Positions 25,998 through 35,569 of a DNA stretch of 64,000 bases are shown here, piece by piece (within the stretch, counting starts at the first letter, position 1; the number at the start of each line of letters is the position of its first letter). The notes under the pieces were generated by a model, which made no database searches, had not been told where the DNA came from, and was given only the letters and a program-made list of their open reading frames with translations. Source of the DNA: JANQPX01 sp039197065 (lineage in GTDB: Bacteria; Pseudomonadota; Alphaproteobacteria; Geminicoccales; Geminicoccaceae); contig JBCCUL010000007.1 of the NCBI GenBank assembly GCA_039197065.1, positions 124,001 through 188,000 of the forward strand. The letters are read 5' to 3'. The position numbers and the translations under genes were made by a program.

Positions 25998-26554
25998 GCG
26001 TAGCGGGAGCGTTTGCCACCAAGCAGATGATCAATCGAAATTGCGCCTGCGCCGCGCATGACCAGATAGACCAGGAGGAAGACCCAAAGGGCGCGCTGAT
26101 CCATGATGGCCGAGCCGGAGAGGTTGTCGAACCAGGCGCCGATCGTCGTCTCATCCGCGCCATGGCCGGTGATATCAACATAACTCTGCACGAAGACGAA
26201 CACGATCATGCCGAGAGCGGCGATGCGCGTGAACAGACCGATGACCACCAGAACCGGCAGGATGAATTCGGCATAGGTTCCGGCATAGGCGATCAATGTA
26301 TAGGGCACGAAGGGTATCTGCGTGGCGTCATAGCCGACGGCTTCGAAAACCTTCGGAAACATCTGGATATAGGCGCCATCGGAGATGTCGAAAATACCGC
26401 CCTCGCCGAGCTTGGTTTTGGCTGAGTTGAAGAAATAGAAAAAGAGAACCGCCGCGAAGGTCAGGCGCGCGAAAAGGCCCAGGAACCAGTCTTCCAGGGC
26501 GTCCTGAATTCCCCCGAAGACGGCGTCGTGCAGATTGGCGAGCGCATTGAACAT
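25988..26554 (-). CDS. DoxX family membrane protein (bufferin operon)
   Basis: A 188-residue inner-membrane protein with four predicted helices and the DoxX signature (LARLTFAAVLFFYFFNSAKTK near residues 27-47, then YAEFILPVLVVIGLFTRIAALG). It is the last gene of the bufferin-type operon. DoxX-like proteins accompany DUF692/DUF2063 pairs frequently; their role is unsettled, with quinone-linked redox chemistry one proposal. The ATG is followed by a short soluble N-terminus. It ends inside the 3' end of the convergent GT4 gene. Confidence 0.88.
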   Translation of the reverse strand: MFNALANLHDAVFGGIQDALEDWFLGLFARLTFAAVLFFYFFNSAKTKLGEGGIFDISDGAYIQMFPKVFEAVGYDATQIPFVPYTLIAYAGTYAEFILPVLVVIGLFTRIAALGMIVFVFVQSYVDITGHGADETTIGAWFDNLSGSAIMDQRALWVFLLVYLVMRGAGAISIDHLLGGKRSRYAYA

Positions 26555-26571
26555 CGAAGCTAATCCCCATT

Positions 26572-27363
26572 TTACGATGAGTTATTGTTAATAACGGAGA
26601 CGGCTCCGATGGCAAAGAGCCCTTGGAGATGCTCCGAAAGGTCGAAGTCTTCGGTAACGTCCGTCGCCGCCGATGCGGCCTGTTCGAGGGTGGAGCCGCT
26701 ATAGAGCGCCGACATGAAGGCGAAAGTGCTTTCGGGCAAGGAACGAGTTTCCACGGTCAGCGAAGGCCGGATGATCAAGGCCTTCTCATGACGCTTCATG
26801 TCCACGTTGTCGGAAGTCCCCTGCCCTGTCGAGGCGGCGTAGAGGGAGACGATCGGCCAGCGTGATGCGATCAGGAAAAGAGAGGGATGCAAGGTGAAGC
26901 GGAGTTTGCCGACATCCTGCGCTTCGCCGTCTTCGTTTTGGAGAAAGCTGCCGAGTGCCTCGATCGCGAGCGGTTCGCTGTCCCTGGCGTGGTAGGCCTG
27001 CAGTCTTGCCCACTCCAGCCTCGCGACATCACCGAGATAGGGTGTGGAAGCGGCGGGTGGAAAGCTGTCCAGAAAACTTCCGAAGGTTTCGCCATGGCGG
27101 AAAAGCAGAGGCGAGCGCGGCGGATGCTGATCGAGATAGACCCTGGCGCTTGCGGCGAAGAACTCAGATCCCACCAGCTTGTCAATTGCGGGATAGGTTG
27201 CCCGAAGCGCCTCGATCATGCCTGAGGCGACATTGTTCCGGTAAACGTCGAAGCGACGCTTGGCAGGTTCGCCGCCCTTTCGACCGATCGCGTCCGGCAC
27301 CGGCATGTCCGGCCTCCTTAGCGCATCGATGAAGGCCGATTGGATGTCAGCGAGCTTCGGCAT
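26572..27363 (-). CDS. DUF2063 family protein, partner of the MNIO enzyme (BufC/HvfC-like)
   Basis: A 263-residue cytosolic protein. The N-terminal DUF2063 domain spans about residues 5-95 (SAFIDALRRPD, RRFDVYRNNVASGMIEALRATYPAIDKLVG). The start at 27363 is chosen because MPKLADIQ is where the family begins and it overlaps the DUF692 gene by 17 bp; the open frame continues upstream only as a shadow of that gene. In characterised systems this partner brings the precursor peptide to the DUF692 enzyme (RiPP-recognition-like role). The C-terminal ~120 residues are variable. It sits between bufB and the DoxX gene. Confidence 0.88.
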   Translation of the reverse strand: MPKLADIQSAFIDALRRPDMPVPDAIGRKGGEPAKRRFDVYRNNVASGMIEALRATYPAIDKLVGSEFFAASARVYLDQHPPRSPLLFRHGETFGSFLDSFPPAASTPYLGDVARLEWARLQAYHARDSEPLAIEALGSFLQNEDGEAQDVGKLRFTLHPSLFLIASRWPIVSLYAASTGQGTSDNVDMKRHEKALIIRPSLTVETRSLPESTFAFMSALYSGSTLEQAASAATDVTEDFDLSEHLQGLFAIGAVSVINNNSS

Positions 27364-28216
27364 GTTGCATTTCAGGAACGAAGCGTTCGAGGATGTGCTC
27401 AGCGCGTTCCGCCTCGGCGAAGAGCTCCGGCCATTCAGGAACGTCCGTGTCCCATTCCACCAGGGTAGGCAGCCTGCCGCATTTGTCGATGACACGCGCA
27501 TAGAGCGCCCAGACCGGATCGATGACCGGCCGGTCATGGGCATCGATCAACAAAACGTCGCCCTGGTCATCGCTGTCCTCGGCATGACCGCCGAGATGGA
27601 TTTCACCGACCAGATCCATCGGAAAGGCGTCGATATAGCCTTCAGGTGAGTAGCCCTGATTGATCGCCGATACGAAGACGTTGTTGACGTCCAAAAGCAA
27701 TCCGCAGCCGGACTTCTCCGTGACCAGCTCCAGGAAGCGGACTTCACTCATCGTACTGTCGGCGAAGGTCAGATAGGACGATGGGTTTTCGAGAAGCATG
27801 CGCCTGCCAAGCGCATCCTGTACCTGATTGACATGATCGCTGACGCGAGTGGCGGTTTCCTCTGTGTAAGGAACTGGCAAGAGATCGTTGAAATAGGCGC
27901 CCTCGTGGGTCGACCAAGCGAGATGCTCGCTGAAAAGACCCGGCGTGAAACGCTCGTTCAGCACCTTCAGACGTTTGAGATGGTCTTTGTCCAGCGGTCC
28001 GTCCGAGCCGATCGATAACCCGACACCATGCAGCGAGATAGGATAGCGTTCGCGGATCGCTTCAAGGAAATGGTGGGGTGGCCCGCCCTCACCCATGTAG
28101 TTTTCGGCGTGGATCTCAAACCAGCCGATATCGGGACCGGACCGGAGGATCGTTTCGTAATGCTCCGCCTTAAGCCCGACGCCAGCACGTGGCGGGATCT
28201 GGCTCTGGCAGCGCAT
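27347..28216 (-). CDS. DUF692 multinuclear iron-dependent oxidase (BufB/MNIO)
   Basis: A 289-residue TIM-barrel enzyme of the MNIO (DUF692) family, which modifies cysteines in small precursor peptides using two or three iron ions and oxygen. Metal-ligand motifs are visible in order: HAENYMG, LHGVGLSIG, SEHLAWS, LENPSSY, LLDVNNVFVSA, EIHLGGH, DAHDRPV and VEWDTDVPEW. Length is typical. In bufferin systems the enzyme is known to convert cysteine residues of the DUF2282 peptide to thiooxazole-type heterocycles that bind copper. It lies 35 bp downstream of the candidate precursor gene and overlaps the DUF2063 gene. Confidence 0.93.
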   Translation of the reverse strand: MRCQSQIPPRAGVGLKAEHYETILRSGPDIGWFEIHAENYMGEGGPPHHFLEAIRERYPISLHGVGLSIGSDGPLDKDHLKRLKVLNERFTPGLFSEHLAWSTHEGAYFNDLLPVPYTEETATRVSDHVNQVQDALGRRMLLENPSSYLTFADSTMSEVRFLELVTEKSGCGLLLDVNNVFVSAINQGYSPEGYIDAFPMDLVGEIHLGGHAEDSDDQGDVLLIDAHDRPVIDPVWALYARVIDKCGRLPTLVEWDTDVPEWPELFAEAERAEHILERFVPEMQHAEAR

Positions 28217-28251
28217 TCGTTCGTCCTCCGGTCCGAAATTCCGATGGTAAC

Positions 28252-28578
28252 CTAGCTCGGCAGGTCGCGGTCGAGAGCCTCGAGCGAGCCTTTGCGATCC
28301 TCAGGCAGCTCAAACGCGGCAGTTTCTTCCTCGACGCCATACTTCTCGCAGTCGCCTGCGGGAACCAGCGTCCAGGCATTGCCCTGATAGTCGATCGTCG
28401 AGGTGCCGGCGCAGGTGGTGCCGGGGCCGGCGGCGCAGTCATTCTGGCCAGCAAGCGAAATGCCGAAGCATTTTTCCTTCGCCTGAGCCTCGGCCGGGGT
28501 GACGCTACCAGCAGTCAGCGCTGCAGCAACGGCGCCGGCGACCATGGCTGATGTCAGAACGGTGGTCTTGGAACTCAT
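28252..28578 (-). CDS. DUF2282 bufferin-type precursor (BufA)
   Basis: A 108-residue secreted protein. Residues 1-31 form a signal peptide with a cleavage site near TPAEA. The mature part carries four cysteines (Cys37, Cys48, Cys56, Cys77) in the DUF2282 pattern KCFGI...GQNDCAAG...TTCAG...PAGDC. The start at 28578 follows GAGGAGA. Such proteins are the substrates of DUF692 enzymes and act as periplasmic metal-binding (copper) peptides. Beyond Cys77 there is an acidic tail (EEETAAFELPED) of about 28 residues, longer than the minimal family core I remember. Operon partners bufB, bufC and DoxX follow. Confidence 0.92.
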   Translation of the reverse strand: MSSKTTVLTSAMVAGAVAAALTAGSVTPAEAQAKEKCFGISLAGQNDCAAGPGTTCAGTSTIDYQGNAWTLVPAGDCEKYGVEEETAAFELPEDRKGSLEALDRDLPS

Positions 28579-28670
28579 CTTTCGTCTCCTCTTGTGCAAA
28601 AAGATGATCGATCGAAACCGATGATCTATCACCTTGTCCATGATTTTTCGATGATCAAGGAACCGAAACC

Positions 28671-29210
28671 TCAGCCGCCAAGCGGGGCTTCGGAGCTGTA
28701 GGTGCCGTCATTGGCGTTGATGGCCTTCCAGCTCTTGGCAGACGCTCCCTGGCCCTCCAGGCCACCCCATTTGCCTTCAGCTGTGTCGATTAGGCCCGGA
28801 ATGTCCGCCTCCCAGAAGCCGACCACATTCGGGGTGATGTTCAGATAGAGCTTGCCATCGACGATGCGCCAGAGGTTCGGATTGGCCGGCACCTTGCCGC
28901 CTTGTGAAACGCCATAGGCGCAGTGGCCGTCATATTGCGGCGCGAAGGCTGCGGGATCGGCTAAGAACTTATCGCGATTCTCTTCGCTGGCAAAAGCCCA
29001 GGTCGCACCGTTGTATTCAGCGGTGATGTCGGACCTGCCAGGCACGGCTTCCGGCTGCGGCTGTCCAACCGGGGACTGCTCCAGGCCGTGATAAGCGACG
29101 ACGTCATAGCCACTGACCGCGAAATCGCTCTCGTCGACATATTGCGGTCCGGCATGCGCGGTGCCTGCAATCATCAGGGCTGCCGCGGACATCAGAAACA
29201 TCTTGCGCAA
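28671..29210 (-). CDS. YHS domain-containing exported protein
   Basis: A 179-residue periplasmic protein. The best start is a TTG at 29210, since GGAGGAGG lies exactly 8 nt before it; the ATG at 29201 would be 17 nt from that site. The signal peptide then reads MRKMFLMSAAALMIAGTAHA. The YHS domain follows (VSGYDVVAYHGLEQSPVG, FASEENRDKFLADPAAFAPQYDGHCAYGVSQG, residues ~35-110), a fold often found with metal ions, notably copper. It is 92 bp upstream of the bufferin precursor on the same strand, so a shared role in metal handling is plausible but inferred. Confidence 0.88.
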   Translation of the reverse strand: MRKMFLMSAAALMIAGTAHAGPQYVDESDFAVSGYDVVAYHGLEQSPVGQPQPEAVPGRSDITAEYNGATWAFASEENRDKFLADPAAFAPQYDGHCAYGVSQGGKVPANPNLWRIVDGKLYLNITPNVVGFWEADIPGLIDTAEGKWGGLEGQGASAKSWKAINANDGTYSSEAPLGG

Positions 29211-29320
29211 GGTGTGGTCCTCCTCCAATGCATGGTTGTGGACCTTACATCTCACCAGATAGCAACGATTGCAATTCGCATGTCGACACGATGGCGTGAT
29301 GGCGGCGCGAGCACGCCTTC

Positions 29321-30349
29321 TCAACGGTCGTCGAGAACCAACGCCTCATCGCTGCGCTCGTCGATAAGATGCCCCTCGGAAGAGAGCCAGGCGACAGCAT
29401 CGCTTAGCGTTGCAGCCAGCGGTGTTGAAGGAAGCTCAAGCTCTTGCTTTGCCCGAGAGCTGCAAAAAATGATCGGCTGAAGTCCCATGCGCGTACCGGC
29501 AAGCGGCGCTATCGGCGCAGAGCCGCTCACAAGATTTGACCAGAGCTCGAAGATGCCACTGACCGCAAGCGCGCAGGCCCCTGGTATGCGCCAGCTTGGC
29601 ATGGCGCGGCCGGTGAGCGTTTCCAGACATTCCAGGAACGAGGTCATCGGCAGGCTGTGGCAGTTCAGAATATAGCGATCTCCCGGACGCCCGCTGGCAC
29701 AGGCGCGCCGATGGCCGGCCGCAACATCGCGCACATCGATGATGTTCAAGATGCAGTCGGCGTAGGCGCTGTTCTTGCCGTTGACGAAGTCGAGCAGCAT
29801 GCGGCTCGGCGGGGTCAAATGTTGATCACCGGGTCCAAGCGGCAGTGTCGGCAGAACGATGACGACAGGCAGTTTTCGCGAATATTCGAGAGCGACAGCC
29901 TCTGCTCGCCATTTTGATCGCGCATAGTCACCGAAAAGATCACTTTCTTGCGTCTGATAGCGTTCATCCAGGGATACGGGACTGCCGCCAGCCAGACCAT
30001 CGATCAGCACGGTCGCGCTGGAGGTATGCACGGCCCGCTCGACACCGGCTCCAAGTGCTTCTTCGAAGACGATCCGCGTGCCGATGACATTGGTTTCCTC
30101 GAACATCTTCGGATCAGGAATCCAGAGATGTGGTATGGCCGCGGTGTGATAGAGATGACGAACGCCGTCCATCGCCTGCTTGACGGTCGTCGGATCGGTG
30201 ACTGACCCTTCAATGTAATGAACGCCCGAGCGGCGTACCCTCGGCGGTTCGATATCGAGAACGCGAACCCGCTCACCATCGGCGAGAAGCTGATCCACCA
30301 GATGCTGGCCGATGAAGCCGCTGCCGCCGGTCACCAGGCTTATGGTCAT
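29321..30349 (-). CDS. NAD(P)-dependent SDR, epimerase/dihydroflavonol-reductase-like
   Basis: A 342-residue extended SDR with GGSGFIGQHL (residues 7-16), VLDIEPPR at the end of strand 2, Thr/Ser at VHTSSATVLIDG, and Tyr-Lys in GDYARSK (the YxxxK signature). The start at 30349 is chosen because it begins right at the Rossmann motif and avoids overlap with the sulfotransferase gene. Members include HpnA-like and 3-beta-hydroxysteroid or flavanone reductases. It lies 61 bp after the sulfotransferase on the same strand; a joint role in modifying a lipid or sugar alcohol is possible but not shown. The substrate is unknown. Confidence 0.85.
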   Translation of the reverse strand: MTISLVTGGSGFIGQHLVDQLLADGERVRVLDIEPPRVRRSGVHYIEGSVTDPTTVKQAMDGVRHLYHTAAIPHLWIPDPKMFEETNVIGTRIVFEEALGAGVERAVHTSSATVLIDGLAGGSPVSLDERYQTQESDLFGDYARSKWRAEAVALEYSRKLPVVIVLPTLPLGPGDQHLTPPSRMLLDFVNGKNSAYADCILNIIDVRDVAAGHRRACASGRPGDRYILNCHSLPMTSFLECLETLTGRAMPSWRIPGACALAVSGIFELWSNLVSGSAPIAPLAGTRMGLQPIIFCSSRAKQELELPSTPLAATLSDAVAWLSSEGHLIDERSDEALVLDDR

Positions 30350-30410
30350 GGCAGCCCACCGATCAATTCGGCGATAGCCGGGAAAGAGACGGCGGTGGTG
30401 CGGCTCGTTT

Positions 30411-31568
30411 TCAAGAGCCGAGCGCCGCATAGCCGAAACGTTCGAGCAGATCTCCGCAGTGGCGTTCGACCTTGAGACGATCGTCCGTGGTCTCAGGGAT
30501 GAAGGATTTCTGGAAGCCTTCGACCGATGCGAGATAGGCTTGGAATTTCGCGCGCCATGGCTTGATGTCGCCAAGGTCGAGCTGCCGATAAATCCGCTCG
30601 ACTTCTTGAATGGGCTGCGCGTCGAGATCTTCGTAGCGAAGCTCGACGAAGCGGTCGCCGCAGATGCTCTGCTTATCGATGTCGATCTGCTCCATCATAC
30701 GCCGGTAACTCTGCAGGACGAGGCGGTCGAAATCCAGATGGTCGACATGCTGCCAGGCGAATTTATCGATCAGCGTTTTGTAGAAGCGGCGCGTCGAACG
30801 AAAGACCGCATGCGGGTTGCGGTAGATGTGAATGAAGCAGGCGTCGGGAAACAGTCGCCGGAGCTGTGGAATGCGAGCGCTGTAAGTCGGATTCTTGATC
30901 AGCAGTTGCCTTCGCTGATCGAGCCATAGCTTTTCGATGAACGCTTGAAAGGCAGCTTCCCAGATTTTGATTTCCTCCTGGGTGCAGCCATCCAGAAAAA
31001 AACTGCGGTTCATATGAAGCTCAAAATGTCTTGGGAAATAGACACCGTGATAAAAGGAGATGGGCGCCATCGAGGCGAGCGGGATCTCGTCCTCTTGCGG
31101 TGATTCGGGGTCGACGGCCATCTGATCGACATAACGGGTCTTGGGCAGCATCCTCGTCAGAAGAGGCCGAAGCCAGCGGCCGAGCGTCAGACATTCAAGC
31201 GGCATGCCGGCGGCGAAGGGGGACACGTAACCAAACCCGCCTTTGGAGAGAATGTTGTAGAGATGCGTCGTGCCGCTTCGCCAGTGACCGATGATGAAAA
31301 TAGGCGGCGGCATCGGCGAATGCTTCCGGCGCGCCCAGGCAACATGCGCTTTCTCACCGAGACGAAAGGGCGCTCGTCCCAATGCTGAGAGGCCGGCGAT
31401 CGCGACATCAGGCAGATGGGCAGGCGCCACCGGCCCATTTTGCCTTAGAAGTCGCATAAGGGTGCTGACATCAGCACCGAAAAGCGGATGCATGTCGCCA
31501 CTCGCCCGTGCAAAAGTGTGACGACCGAGGATCGGCGTCAGCGCGCTTAAAATACTCAGCAAGCCCAC
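30411..31568 (-). CDS. sulfotransferase family protein
   Basis: A 385-residue sulfotransferase. The 5'-phosphosulfate loop is FIIGHWRSGTTHLYN (about residues 92-106) and the 3'-phosphate-binding segment is FIHIYRNPHAVFRSTRRFY (about 239-257). Family members transfer sulfate from PAPS to hydroxyl groups of sugars or lipids. The start is GTG and the N-terminus (LLSILSALTPILG) is hydrophobic enough to be a membrane anchor. No PAPS synthesis genes are seen in the window. It could decorate the polysaccharide made by the cluster 6 kb away, but that is only proximity. Confidence 0.88.
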   Translation of the reverse strand: MGLLSILSALTPILGRHTFARASGDMHPLFGADVSTLMRLLRQNGPVAPAHLPDVAIAGLSALGRAPFRLGEKAHVAWARRKHSPMPPPIFIIGHWRSGTTHLYNILSKGGFGYVSPFAAGMPLECLTLGRWLRPLLTRMLPKTRYVDQMAVDPESPQEDEIPLASMAPISFYHGVYFPRHFELHMNRSFFLDGCTQEEIKIWEAAFQAFIEKLWLDQRRQLLIKNPTYSARIPQLRRLFPDACFIHIYRNPHAVFRSTRRFYKTLIDKFAWQHVDHLDFDRLVLQSYRRMMEQIDIDKQSICGDRFVELRYEDLDAQPIQEVERIYRQLDLGDIKPWRAKFQAYLASVEGFQKSFIPETTDDRLKVERHCGDLLERFGYAALGS

Positions 31569-31812
31569 GCCCGCAAGCCGTGCTTGACCGCCAAGTCTAT
31601 GGCGTACGGCAGCCGCTCACTCAGCAAGATGGAGCCATATAGCTTAACCGGACCAGAGAATCCGACCGGCAGATGGTACTTATAGACGTGGATGGCGTCA
31701 TGGAGCACGCGTCAACGAAAGCAAATGCCTGATGTCCAAGGTTCAGGTTCGACATATCCCCCGTTTCCCTCTCTAATCGAAGACGCTTCGGAAACCCCTG
31801 GGGACACCATCG

Positions 31813-32199
31813 ATGCCGCATATCTCGATTGAGTATTCCGGTAACCTCGATGACATCGTCGATATCGGTGCGCTCTGCGAAAAACTTCGTATCGCCGGAA
31901 TCGAAACGGGTGTTTTTCCCATACCCGGTATTCGCGTTCGCGCCTTTCGTGCCACCCATTACGCGATCGCCGACGGTGATCCGCAGCACGGCTTCGTCGA
32001 CATTTCGGTCCGGCTGCGCGAGGGACGTTCCAAGGACAAGAAGGAAGAAGCGACGACGCATCTGTTCGCCGCTGCAGAGGCGTTCCTGGCCGAGGCGCTT
32101 ACCAAACATCCGATCGCGCTGTCGCTGGAGATGCGTGATATCGATGCCAGCCTCAGCCCTAAAACGGGCACCATTCGCGAGCATTTGAAGGACGGTTGA
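31813..32199 (+). CDS. hpaF: 5-carboxymethyl-2-hydroxymuconate isomerase
   Basis: A 128-residue small enzyme of the CHMI branch of the tautomerase superfamily. It starts MPHISIEYS with the Pro after Met that becomes the catalytic N-terminal residue. Further family features are FRATHYAIADGDPQHGFVDI and VRLREGRSKDKK. The enzyme isomerises 5-carboxymethyl-2-hydroxymuconate to 2-oxohept-3-ene-1,7-dioate in homoprotocatechuate breakdown. It opens the operon; the 244-bp divergent gap to the sulfotransferase should contain the promoter, although I see no clear boxes. The next gene follows after 4 bp. Confidence 0.9.
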   Translation: MPHISIEYSGNLDDIVDIGALCEKLRIAGIETGVFPIPGIRVRAFRATHYAIADGDPQHGFVDISVRLREGRSKDKKEEATTHLFAAAEAFLAEALTKHPIALSLEMRDIDASLSPKTGTIREHLKDG

Positions 32200-32203
32200 G
32201 CCC

Positions 32204-33715
<1,512 letters not shown>

Positions 33716-33720
33716 ACGAA

Positions 33721-34701
33721 ATGCCCGTACCGCCGCCGGAGCTCTACCCGCCTTTCAACATCGTTCGTCTTAGCCATGTCGCCTATGACGTCACCGACCT
33801 CCAAGCTGCGAGAGCTTTCTACGTTGACACACTGGGTCTGCAGGTCACCCATGAAGATAGCGAGAGCCTTTATCTTCGGGCCATGGAGGAACGCGGCCAC
33901 CACTGCATTGCGCTGCATAAGGCGTCCGAGCCTGCCGCCAGGATTTTGGGCTTCAAGGTCTTCGACGAAACCGATCTGGATAAAGCTGCTGCCTTTCTCG
34001 ATGAGCGCGGACAACATGTCGAATGGGTGGAGCGGCCCTTCATGGGACGGACGCTTCGCAGCAGCGATCCGTTCGGCATCCCGCTCGAATTCTACGCCCG
34101 CATGGAAAGGCTCCCGGCCATCCATCAACGGTTCCGGGATTATCGCGGCGTGAAGCCGCTTCGTATCGATCACGTCAACATGTTCTCGCCCGATGTCGAT
34201 GCCTCGGTCGCGTTCTACAATGACATCGGTTTTCGCATCACTGAATACACCGAGGATGAAGACAGCGGACGTATCTGGGCGGCGTGGCTGCAGCGGAAGG
34301 GCGGTGTGCACGACATCGCCTTTACCAATGGGCGCGGCCCGCGTTTGCATCACACCGCTTTTTGGGTGCCGAACCCGCTTAACATCATCGACCTCCTCGA
34401 TCTCATGGCGACCACCGGCTATGTCGACCGCATCGAGCGCGGACCGGGACGCCACGGCATCTCCAATGCGTTCTTTCTCTATATCCTCGACCCTGATGGT
34501 CACCGGATCGAGATCTACTGCTCGGATTATCAGACCATCGATCCCGATCACGAGCCGATTAAATGGGATCTGAAAGATCCGCAAAGGCAGACGCTATGGG
34601 GTGCGCCGGCACCCAAGAGCTGGTTCGAAAACGGCACGCTCATCAATGACGTCCCGGTTACCGAAAGCTCGCTTAAGGCACAGCCCATCATCGCCCCTTG
34701 A
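33721..34701 (+). CDS. hpaD: 3,4-dihydroxyphenylacetate 2,3-dioxygenase (extradiol)
   Basis: A 326-residue two-domain type I extradiol dioxygenase of the vicinal-oxygen-chelate fold. Metal ligands are His151 (RIDHVNMFSPD), His210 or His211 (GPRLHHTAFW) and Glu264 (GHRIEIYCSD). It opens the ring of homoprotocatechuate next to the diol using Fe(II) or Mn(II). The start at 33721 is chosen because the longer open frame merely runs through the hpaE end. RDYRGVKPLRIDH and the C-terminal WFENGTLI stretch resemble the Brevibacterium/Arthrobacter-type enzymes. hpaG-like and hpaH genes follow. Confidence 0.93.
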   Translation: MPVPPPELYPPFNIVRLSHVAYDVTDLQAARAFYVDTLGLQVTHEDSESLYLRAMEERGHHCIALHKASEPAARILGFKVFDETDLDKAAAFLDERGQHVEWVERPFMGRTLRSSDPFGIPLEFYARMERLPAIHQRFRDYRGVKPLRIDHVNMFSPDVDASVAFYNDIGFRITEYTEDEDSGRIWAAWLQRKGGVHDIAFTNGRGPRLHHTAFWVPNPLNIIDLLDLMATTGYVDRIERGPGRHGISNAFFLYILDPDGHRIEIYCSDYQTIDPDHEPIKWDLKDPQRQTLWGAPAPKSWFENGTLINDVPVTESSLKAQPIIAP

Positions 34702-34711
34702 GGAGTAGTCC

Positions 34712-35569
34712 ATGCGTTTCGCAACGGTTTCGGTGAATGGCGAAACCCTGTACGGCGGGATCGTCGATGACGGCTTCATCGCTTTGTCACCGGACTTTCC
34801 CAACTGGCCAACCCTTCGCCATGTGATCGAGGAGAATGGATTTTCCACCCTTGCCGAGGCGATATCCAGGAAGACCATCACCCATCGAAACGGCAGCTTC
34901 GACTATCAGATTCCGATCCCCAAACCCGAAAAGATCATCTGTGTCGGCGTCAACTTTCCGGCACGCAATGAGGAATACAACGACGGCCAGGACGCGCCGA
35001 AGAACATGTCCCTGTTCGTCCGCTTTCCGAGATCTCTCGTCGGGCATAGAGCGCCGCTTACAAGACCGAAGGCATCGGACAAGCTGGACTATGAAGGCGA
35101 GATCGCGGTTGTCATCGGCAAGGGTGGACGGCATATCGCCGATGCGGAAGCCCTAAGCCACGTTGCGGCGCTGACCTTGTGCAATGAAGGCACGCTCCGT
35201 GATTGGGTGCGCCATGCAAAGTTCAATGTGACCCAGGGAAAGAATTTCGATGGCTCCGGCGCGATGGGCCCCTGGCTGGTGCCATTCAACGACCCTGCGC
35301 AAATCCTGGACGTCACCCTAACGACGCGGGTCAATGGCGAGCTGCGTCAGCAGGATCGAACCAGTCGCATGATCTTCCCGATCATACGCCAGATCGCCTA
35401 CATCTCGACATTCACCACGCTCGTACCGGGCGATATCATCGTCACCGGCACGCCGACGGGAGCCGGCGCCCGTCTCGACCCGCCGGTTTTTCTCAAACCA
35501 GGCGATGAGATCGAGGTCGAAGCGGAAGGCATCGGCATACTTAAAAATAGCGTCGTGGACGAGCGATGA
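34712..35569 (+). CDS. fumarylacetoacetase-family hydrolase (HpaG-like)
   Basis: A 285-residue protein with the FAH catalytic domain. IICVGVNFPAR (about residues 74-84), DYEGEIAVVIGKGG (about 128-141, Glu ligands) and SGAMGPWLVPF followed by FTTLVPGDIIVTGTPTG are the usual landmarks; the acidic residues bind Mg2+. In homoprotocatechuate degradation the corresponding FAH-family enzyme, HpaG, decarboxylates 5-oxo-pent-3-ene-1,2,5-tricarboxylate. E. coli HpaG is a tandem duplication, but this is a single domain, so the exact step is inferred from context. The upstream ATG follows GAGGAG. It overlaps hpaH by 4 bp. Confidence 0.88.
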   Translation: MRFATVSVNGETLYGGIVDDGFIALSPDFPNWPTLRHVIEENGFSTLAEAISRKTITHRNGSFDYQIPIPKPEKIICVGVNFPARNEEYNDGQDAPKNMSLFVRFPRSLVGHRAPLTRPKASDKLDYEGEIAVVIGKGGRHIADAEALSHVAALTLCNEGTLRDWVRHAKFNVTQGKNFDGSGAMGPWLVPFNDPAQILDVTLTTRVNGELRQQDRTSRMIFPIIRQIAYISTFTTLVPGDIIVTGTPTGAGARLDPPVFLKPGDEIEVEAEGIGILKNSVVDER

